DNA of 27,062 nucleotides from AC-69 sp044867345. Lineage in GTDB: Bacteria; Actinomycetota; UBA4738; HRBIN12. Under the pieces are notes generated by a model. It had not been told where the DNA came from. It saw only the letters and a list, made by a program, of their open reading frames with translations, and ran no database searches. A program made the position numbers and the translations under genes. The stretch covers positions 1-27,062 of the forward strand of contig JBIOUU010000112.1 in the NCBI GenBank assembly GCA_044867345.1. Reading direction: 5' to 3'. Positions 22,312-27,062 of the stretch are shown here, piece by piece. Within the stretch, counting starts at the first letter, position 1. The number at the start of each line of letters is the position of its first letter.

Positions 22312-25300
22312 TCACCAGGCCAGGACCGACGAAACGTCGGGCATGGAAAGCAAATGGGAGCCGTGCTCCTCGGTCAGGCTCTCGAGGAACCTCCGCACGA
22401 TCGTGGCGGCGTGCTCACGCTCAGCATCCGCTTCATCCAGACGGCCGCTCCCGCCGAGAGCCTCCGCCAGCGCGGCATGCGACGCCCATCGTGAGGGTTG
22501 GTGGTCGATCTGTTTGGCGTCGGCCACCGCCTGCCGCAGGGGCTCGATCGCTTCATCTGCTCGACCCATCTCGGTCATGGCCCGCCCGAAGACCGTGCGC
22601 GACCGGCAGGCGTACTTCAGGCGCCCGGGCCCGAGGGACACCCTGACAGCCTCCTCGGCCGCCCCGGCCGCCTTCTCCCACTCGTCGCGGGCCAGATAGA
22701 TCTCTGCCTGGGCCACCGCCAACCGACCCGCCCACAACCATTGGTGCCATCCGTGAGTCCGGGCGGCCGCCTCCAGGAGCTCGGGGAGCTTTCGTTCAGC
22801 GATACCCAACTCCCCTTCCAGCAGATCGGCGAACAGAAGGTCCACTTCGGCAGCCAATTGGGCGCCGGTGAACTCGGCCTCTCGCGCCATCTCGCGGGCC
22901 TGCTCGTTGAGCTCCCTGGCGACTCGTAGGTCGCCGAGCTCTCTCAGCGTGCCCGCCCACATGTTCACGATCCTGGACGTGCCCCTCGGTACGAGCTCAC
23001 GCTCTCGCCCCAGGGTGGTGCCACGCTGGAACCACTCCAACGCCTCCTCGTGCCTGGACAGCCCGGTCAGGGCCATCCCGCCATGCCCTGCGCCCTGCAA
23101 CACGGCACCGAGGTCGGACGTCTGCATGCCCAACTCGAAGCTTTGCTCAGAGAGCTCCAATGCCCGACGATGATCACCTCGCCAGTAGTGGTACAGGGCG
23201 CTTTGCGACAGCAGCCCCGCATCGTCGGGCCACTTCGAAAGGCTCTCCTGCGCGAGGTCGATCGCCCCCCCGACGTCGCCATCCATGGCCTTGATCTCAG
23301 ACAGCGTGCCCAGGACCCTGGCCTCGAGCTGAGGATCGGAGGCCTCCCTGACCGCCTTGACAGCTTCGGCGCCCAGGGTCCGGGATGCTGCCGCGTCCGT
23401 GAGCGACATCGCCACGGAGACCGCCGTGACCATGGCCCTGGCCCGGTGGCGGCCCTCGATCCGCGGAAGGGCTTCCAGGTCCTCGCGGAGGTCTGCTGCG
23501 GTCGCCCCAGCGTCCAATCGAGTCATTGCCCTGGCAACCACGCTCTCGTCGAGGCGATCGCGCTCACCGGTCCCTTCGAGCAGCTCAATGGCCTCCGTGT
23601 ACAGGGCCACGGCCTGTTGTTTCGCCCAGGCTCGGGAGGCCGCATCGGCAGCGATGATGAGGTAGTCGGCAGCTCGCGCCACATCTCCAGCTTCCCGCCA
23701 ATGATGAGCCAGGAGGGAGGCGGACTCCCGGAGCCGGTCGCCCAGGGCTCCCTCCAGATACAGCGCAACCGCGGCGTGGCGTTCCTGACGCACAGCTCGA
23801 GGCAGAGTTGAGTAGGCCACCTCCCGGTTCACCACGTGCTTGAACACGAACTCTTGGTCCGAAGGTATTCGCGAGGTGGGTTGATGCCGGATGAAGTCGC
23901 GGACCTCAAGGGAGTCGAGTCGCTGATCCACTCCAACCAGCTCGGGCGAGATGGCGAGCAGCGCCCCTCGCCAGAAGAACCGTCCGATCACCGAAGCGTC
24001 CTGGAGGAGCCGACGCTCGTCCGCAGGCAGAGCGTCCAGGCGCGCGGCGATGATTTCCCGGACCGTGGTGGGCAGTGCAGCTGCTGCGCCCGCGGCTCGT
24101 TCAGCCATCGAGGCGCCGAGCTCCTCCAGGAACAGCGGGTTCCCTCCGCTCATTTGGACGAAGCGATTGATCGACTCCCCCGCCTCGGGTCGTTCGGCCA
24201 CCAGATGGCGGGCTAGGCTTCGCGCCTCGTCGTCGGACAGGGGGTGGACCGGGATGGCCATGTAGCTGGTGAGCCCGCCGCCCCACGAGGGGCGGACGTC
24301 GAGGAGCTCGGGCCTGGCCAGCGTCACTACCAGTAGAGGGACATCGCGAACCCGGGCCGCGAGGGACTCGATCAGGTCGAGGAGGGAGGGTTCGGCCCAC
24401 TGGATGTCTTCGAACGAGAGAACGGTGGGCTCCTCACCGGCAACCGCTTCAACGAACCGCCGGGCCGAGTACAGAAGAAGCTGCTTGTCCGGCTCGCCCT
24501 GCGCGGATAGGCCGAGGAGCACCTCGAGGTGGGCTACGACGTCCGAAGCCCCGGGGAGGAGCGTAGCAACACGCCTTGCCAGCTTCTCTCGGGCCACAGA
24601 GGCGGCGTCGGTGTAAAAGACGCCGGCGATCTGCTGCACGAGCTGCCCGAATGCGCCGTAGCCCGTGGTTTCGCCATATGGGCGACAGCGGCCAAGGAAC
24701 GCCCTGCCGCTCGGCTGGATCTGCTTGGTGAACTCCCGGAGGAGACGACTCTTCCCGATACCGGACGGGCCGATCAGCGTGACCAGGTGCGGTCGGCGGT
24801 CGGCTATTCCCCGTTTCCAAAGGCCCTCTAGCAAGCTCAGCTCGGTGGTCCGGCCAACCAGCGGTGTGACGTGCTCGGCCTCATGTTCTCCGGGGAACTC
24901 GGCTTTGGCCCTCATCGGCCGCCATACCGGGATGGGCTCGGCCTTCCCCTTCACCACGACGGCCTCCAGCTCCTCGTAGTCGAAGGCATAACGGGTGGCT
25001 CGGTAAGTGAGCTCTCCCACGAGCGCACCGTTCACTGGTGCGACGCCCTGGAGACGGGAGGCCGTATTGATCACGTCTCCGGCGACGGTTCCCTCGCCCG
25101 AGGCAGGAGAGAGCCCCACCGATACAACCGCCTCTCCGGTGTTCACCGCCTGTCGCACGGCGAGCTCGAGACCGGGGTTGGTTCGGTTCAGCTCGTCGAT
25201 GGCCTCAATCACGCGGAGTGCGGCACGGACGGCTCGCTCGGCGTCGTCGCCATGTGCCACCGGCACGCCGAACACACCTACTACGGCGTCGCCGATGAAC

Positions 25301-25548
25301 TTCTCGACCTCCCCACCGAAGTGCTCGATCTCGCGGCGGACGTGGGCGTGATATGGACGGAGGGCGGCCCGGACATCCTCAGGATCAGCGCGATCCGAAC
25401 GATCGGTGAACCCGACGAGATCGCAGAATAGGACGGTGACGAGCCGCCGCTCTTCGGTAAGTGTCTTTCCGATGAGCGGCATGCCGCATGACATGCAGAA
25501 GCGGGCTTCCGGTAGGTTCTCCTTCCCGCAGTTGGGGCATGTCACCAC
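22312..25548 (-). CDS. second zinc ribbon / class III cyclase / AAA ATPase / TPR protein
   Basis: A 1078-residue paralogue of the protein at 8938. A single zinc ribbon (C4,C7,C18,C21) precedes the cyclase domain with D43 (FCDLVGF), K83, D87 (FIGDAVVG), D158, N161 and R165 (GDVINTASRL). All catalytic positions are intact, predicting an active, probably adenylate-forming, cyclase. The AAA/STAND ATPase follows with Walker A GPSGIGKS (260-267, K266) and Walker B LSFEDIQWAEPSLLDL. The C-terminal half is TPR-like helices. The frame is open to 25839, but the zinc ribbon begins at the tandem GTG codons 25546-25548/25543-25545. No ribosome-binding site exists there; a TACACT -10 box 6 nt upstream indicates a leaderless mRNA. 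Confidence 0.92.
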   Translation of the reverse strand: MVTCPNCGKENLPEARFCMSCGMPLIGKTLTEERRLVTVLFCDLVGFTDRSDRADPEDVRAALRPYHAHVRREIEHFGGEVEKFIGDAVVGVFGVPVAHGDDAERAVRAALRVIEAIDELNRTNPGLELAVRQAVNTGEAVVSVGLSPASGEGTVAGDVINTASRLQGVAPVNGALVGELTYRATRYAFDYEELEAVVVKGKAEPIPVWRPMRAKAEFPGEHEAEHVTPLVGRTTELSLLEGLWKRGIADRRPHLVTLIGPSGIGKSRLLREFTKQIQPSGRAFLGRCRPYGETTGYGAFGQLVQQIAGVFYTDAASVAREKLARRVATLLPGASDVVAHLEVLLGLSAQGEPDKQLLLYSARRFVEAVAGEEPTVLSFEDIQWAEPSLLDLIESLAARVRDVPLLVVTLARPELLDVRPSWGGGLTSYMAIPVHPLSDDEARSLARHLVAERPEAGESINRFVQMSGGNPLFLEELGASMAERAAGAAAALPTTVREIIAARLDALPADERRLLQDASVIGRFFWRGALLAISPELVGVDQRLDSLEVRDFIRHQPTSRIPSDQEFVFKHVVNREVAYSTLPRAVRQERHAAVALYLEGALGDRLRESASLLAHHWREAGDVARAADYLIIAADAASRAWAKQQAVALYTEAIELLEGTGERDRLDESVVARAMTRLDAGATAADLREDLEALPRIEGRHRARAMVTAVSVAMSLTDAAASRTLGAEAVKAVREASDPQLEARVLGTLSEIKAMDGDVGGAIDLAQESLSKWPDDAGLLSQSALYHYWRGDHRRALELSEQSFELGMQTSDLGAVLQGAGHGGMALTGLSRHEEALEWFQRGTTLGRERELVPRGTSRIVNMWAGTLRELGDLRVARELNEQAREMAREAEFTGAQLAAEVDLLFADLLEGELGIAERKLPELLEAAARTHGWHQWLWAGRLAVAQAEIYLARDEWEKAAGAAEEAVRVSLGPGRLKYACRSRTVFGRAMTEMGRADEAIEPLRQAVADAKQIDHQPSRWASHAALAEALGGSGRLDEADAEREHAATIVRRFLESLTEEHGSHLLSMPDVSSVLAW

Positions 25549-25554
25549 GGCCGA

Positions 25555-25560
25555 AGTGTA
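25555..25560 (-). promoter_or_regulatory. -10 box of the leaderless second cyclase gene
   Basis: TACACT on the minus strand ends 6 nt before GTG 25548, which places transcription initiation at the start codon. The 14-nt block TACACTTCGGCCGT here recurs with one change (TAGACTTCGGCCGT) directly before the membrane protein gene at 19040. The -35 region is not convincing. Confidence 0.5.
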
Positions 25561-25562
25561 GG

Positions 25563-25710
25563 CCCGGGGAGATCTACGTGGTCGCGCCGGATGGAGGCAC
25601 TCCCAGGCTTCTGTCTGATGGGGGTCGACCCCGTCTGGTCGCCGGACAGACCCAAGCTGCCCTGGGCGGCCGGCAAGCTCCTCACAGCTTCCCACAAGAG
25701 ACACCCGTAA
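25563..25710 (+). pseudogene. decayed TolB/PD40 beta-propeller fragment
   Basis: Between the divergent cyclase and response-regulator genes, the plus strand encodes PGEIYVVAPDGGTPRLLSDG and then, one frame over, VDPVWSPDRPKL, ending at TAA 25708-25710. Together these read like one blade of a TolB/WD40-like (PD40) propeller, where an IYVV-DGG-LT-DG strand precedes a P-WSPDG turn. The frame changes at the GGGGG run of 25619-25623; removing one G joins the pieces. No start codon with a ribosome site and no further blades are present, so this is a relic, not a gene. Confidence 0.5.
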
Positions 25711-25744
25711 GGATTTCGCAACATCGGGGGTTGAGAATGATGCC

Positions 25745-26431
25745 GTGAGCGGAGCGCGGGTGCTCGTGGTGGACGACGAGCCGATGGTCCGCGAGGTGCT
25801 GGCGCGGTACCTGGAGAAGGATGGATTCGCGGTCGACACCGCCTCGGACGGCGCCGAGGCGCTCGAGGCGTTCGCGGCAGGCCGGCCCGACCTCGTCCTG
25901 CTAGACCTGATGCTCCCTCGCGTCGACGGCCTAGAGGTCTTCCGGCGGATCCGCGCCCAGGCTCAGACCGCGGTCATCATGCTTACGGCCAAGGGCGAGG
26001 AGACCGACCGCGTCGTTGGCCTGGAGCTCGGCGCCGACGACTACATCACGAAGCCCTTCTCCCCTCGCGAGGTCGTGGCCCGAGCCCGCACCGTCCTCCG
26101 GCGGGCCCGCCCGGACGCGCCCGCCCCGCCAGCCCTCCTTCGCCATGGCGACCTGGAGATCGACCGCCCCCGCAGGGAGGTGCGCCTGGCGGGGCGCCCG
26201 GTGAAGCTCACACGTAAGGAGTTCGACCTGCTGGCCCTGCTGGCTTCCCAGCCGGGCGTCACCCTCACACGCTCCGAGCTCCTCGAGGAAGTGTGGGACT
26301 TCGCCTGGGACGGCGACACCTCCACTGTCACCGTCCACATCCGCCGCCTCCGCGAGAAGATCGAGGTGGACCCCTCAGAGCCCCGCCGCCTGATCACGGT
26401 CTGGGGCGTCGGGTACCGATTCGATCCGTGA
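25745..26431 (+). CDS. OmpR/PhoB-type response regulator
   Basis: A 228-residue two-component regulator. The receiver domain (1-120) has the acidic pair D10-D11, phospho-acceptor D54 in LVLLDLMLP, the TAKGE switch region and K103 in DDYITKPFSP. A winged-helix DNA-binding domain follows (about 132-226) with LTRKEFDLLALLASQPGVTLTRSELLEEVW and the recognition region TVTVHIRRLREKIE, ending in RRLITVWGVGYRF. It should bind DNA as a phosphorylated dimer. The GTG at 25745 is the first sensible start; only a weak ribosome site precedes it. Its stop overlaps the start of the histidine kinase gene (TGATG), so they form one operon. Confidence 0.95.
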   Translation: MSGARVLVVDDEPMVREVLARYLEKDGFAVDTASDGAEALEAFAAGRPDLVLLDLMLPRVDGLEVFRRIRAQAQTAVIMLTAKGEETDRVVGLELGADDYITKPFSPREVVARARTVLRRARPDAPAPPALLRHGDLEIDRPRREVRLAGRPVKLTRKEFDLLALLASQPGVTLTRSELLEEVWDFAWDGDTSTVTVHIRRLREKIEVDPSEPRRLITVWGVGYRFDP

Positions 26432-27062
26432 TGGGTTGGCGAGGGCTCGCGCTGCTGCTCGTGGTGGCCGGCGTTGGCGCGCTCGGGACGCTGGCCACCG
26501 GTGCAGCGATGGGGATGCACGTGAGCGAGCTCGCCCACCTGGCGGCGCTGATGGTCCCGGCACTCGTGGTCACCTTGGTTGCGATCGCGGTGGCCCGCCC
26601 ACTGCTCGCCCGCTCGTCCATGAAGCAGAGCCTCGTGGCGGTGGCCATCGTGGGCGCTGTGGTTGGCCTGGCCAACCTGGTCGTGCTGGCCCGGCAGATG
26701 TTCGTGAACGACCACGACGCCACCACCCTCGGCGTCCTGTTCCTGTACTCGACGGGGGCGGGGGTCGGCGCGGCGCTCGCCCTGGCCCGCGCCCGATCGC
26801 GCGCGGTGGCCAGGCTGGTGGAGACTGCGCGAACCTTGGGAGGGGGAGACCTCGACGCCAGGGTCGGACGATTGGACGGCGGACCGGAGCTCGACACGCT
26901 CGCGCATACCCTCGACGACATGGCGACGCAGCTCCAGGAGGCCATGGAGCGCGAGCGCCGCATCGAGGCAACGAGGCGTGATCTGGTGACGGCCGTCTCC
27001 CACGACTTGCGAACCCCCCTGTCGAGCCTGCGGGCGATGGTGGAGGCGATCGAGGAAGGCGT
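26431..27062 (+). CDS. HAMP-domain sensor histidine kinase, cut by window end
   Basis: The first 210 residues of the partner kinase. About four membrane segments occupy residues 4-125 (for example GLALLLVVAGVGALGTLATG and LVAVAIVGAVVGLANLVVLA). A HAMP linker (ARLVETARTLGGGDLDARVG ... ELDTLAHTLDDMATQL) leads to the dimerisation helix with phospho-His H191 in VSHDLRTPLSSLRAM. The ATPase domain lies beyond the window. ATG 26431 overlaps the regulator's TGA by one base; a GTG at 26428 directly before it is an alternative start. The regulator encoded upstream is its evident partner. Confidence 0.93.
   Translation, partial: MGWRGLALLLVVAGVGALGTLATGAAMGMHVSELAHLAALMVPALVVTLVAIAVARPLLARSSMKQSLVAVAIVGAVVGLANLVVLARQMFVNDHDATTLGVLFLYSTGAGVGAALALARARSRAVARLVETARTLGGGDLDARVGRLDGGPELDTLAHTLDDMATQLQEAMERERRIEATRRDLVTAVSHDLRTPLSSLRAMVEAIEEG

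Noticed and set aside
25549..25839. Extension of the second cyclase frame to 1175 residues
   Set aside because: It would overlap the divergent response regulator and precede the zinc ribbon with Ser/Arg/Thr-rich nonsense.

Overview
The window is a high-GC, gene-dense stretch of a bacterial chromosome. Its character points to an uncultivated or poorly described lineage of Actinomycetota: many GTG/TTG starts, probable leaderless starts, large zinc-ribbon/cyclase/AAA/TPR signalling proteins, FMN or F420 split-barrel proteins, and a saccharopine-dehydrogenase-like protein. The phylum is an inference from gene content and base composition; no rRNA or tRNA gene was seen. The window opens with 15 consecutive C residues, so position 1 may be a contig edge or assembly artefact.

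Left part (26-6652). A small secreted protein of unknown function runs leftward. A Tat-exported vanadium-haloperoxidase/PAP2-like enzyme and an aldehyde dehydrogenase form a rightward pair, preceded by a leader with a perfect 9-bp long-range stem. A leftward spermidine/putrescine-type ABC import operon (binding lipoprotein, two permeases) converges on them. It has a good sigma-70-type promoter and no ATPase gene in the cluster. The aldehyde dehydrogenase resembles the aminobutyraldehyde/betaine aldehyde group, so polyamine uptake plus oxidation is a reasonable joint role.

Signalling part (6649-12438). A membrane histidine kinase of the NarL-partner type, with no adjacent response regulator, diverges from a 1166-residue zinc ribbon/class III cyclase/AAA ATPase/TPR protein. 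A palindrome lies between them.

Middle (12435-16371). Small single-domain proteins: an alpha/beta hydrolase, two SnoaL/NTF2-like proteins, a VOC protein, two RidA-like proteins that both appear to lack the catalytic arginine, a membrane-anchored heptad-repeat protein and a split-barrel flavoprotein. The last two are each broken by an apparent one-base deletion.

Right-centre (16390-21034). A tightly packed leftward operon: alpha/beta hydrolase, saccharopine-dehydrogenase-like protein, multi-pass membrane protein and a DUF5995/split-barrel fusion. It has a recognisable promoter, and the last two genes overlap by 4 bp. This is the best candidate for an undescribed functional module in the window.

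Right end (21033-27062). A DUF1801 protein, an S51-like peptidase whose ribosome-binding site can fold into a hairpin, a second zinc ribbon/cyclase/AAA/TPR protein that looks leaderless, a decayed TolB-type propeller fragment, and an OmpR-type response regulator overlapping a HAMP histidine kinase cut by the window end. Two paralogous cyclase-AAA-TPR proteins and two separate two-component loci within 20 kb make this a signalling-rich region.
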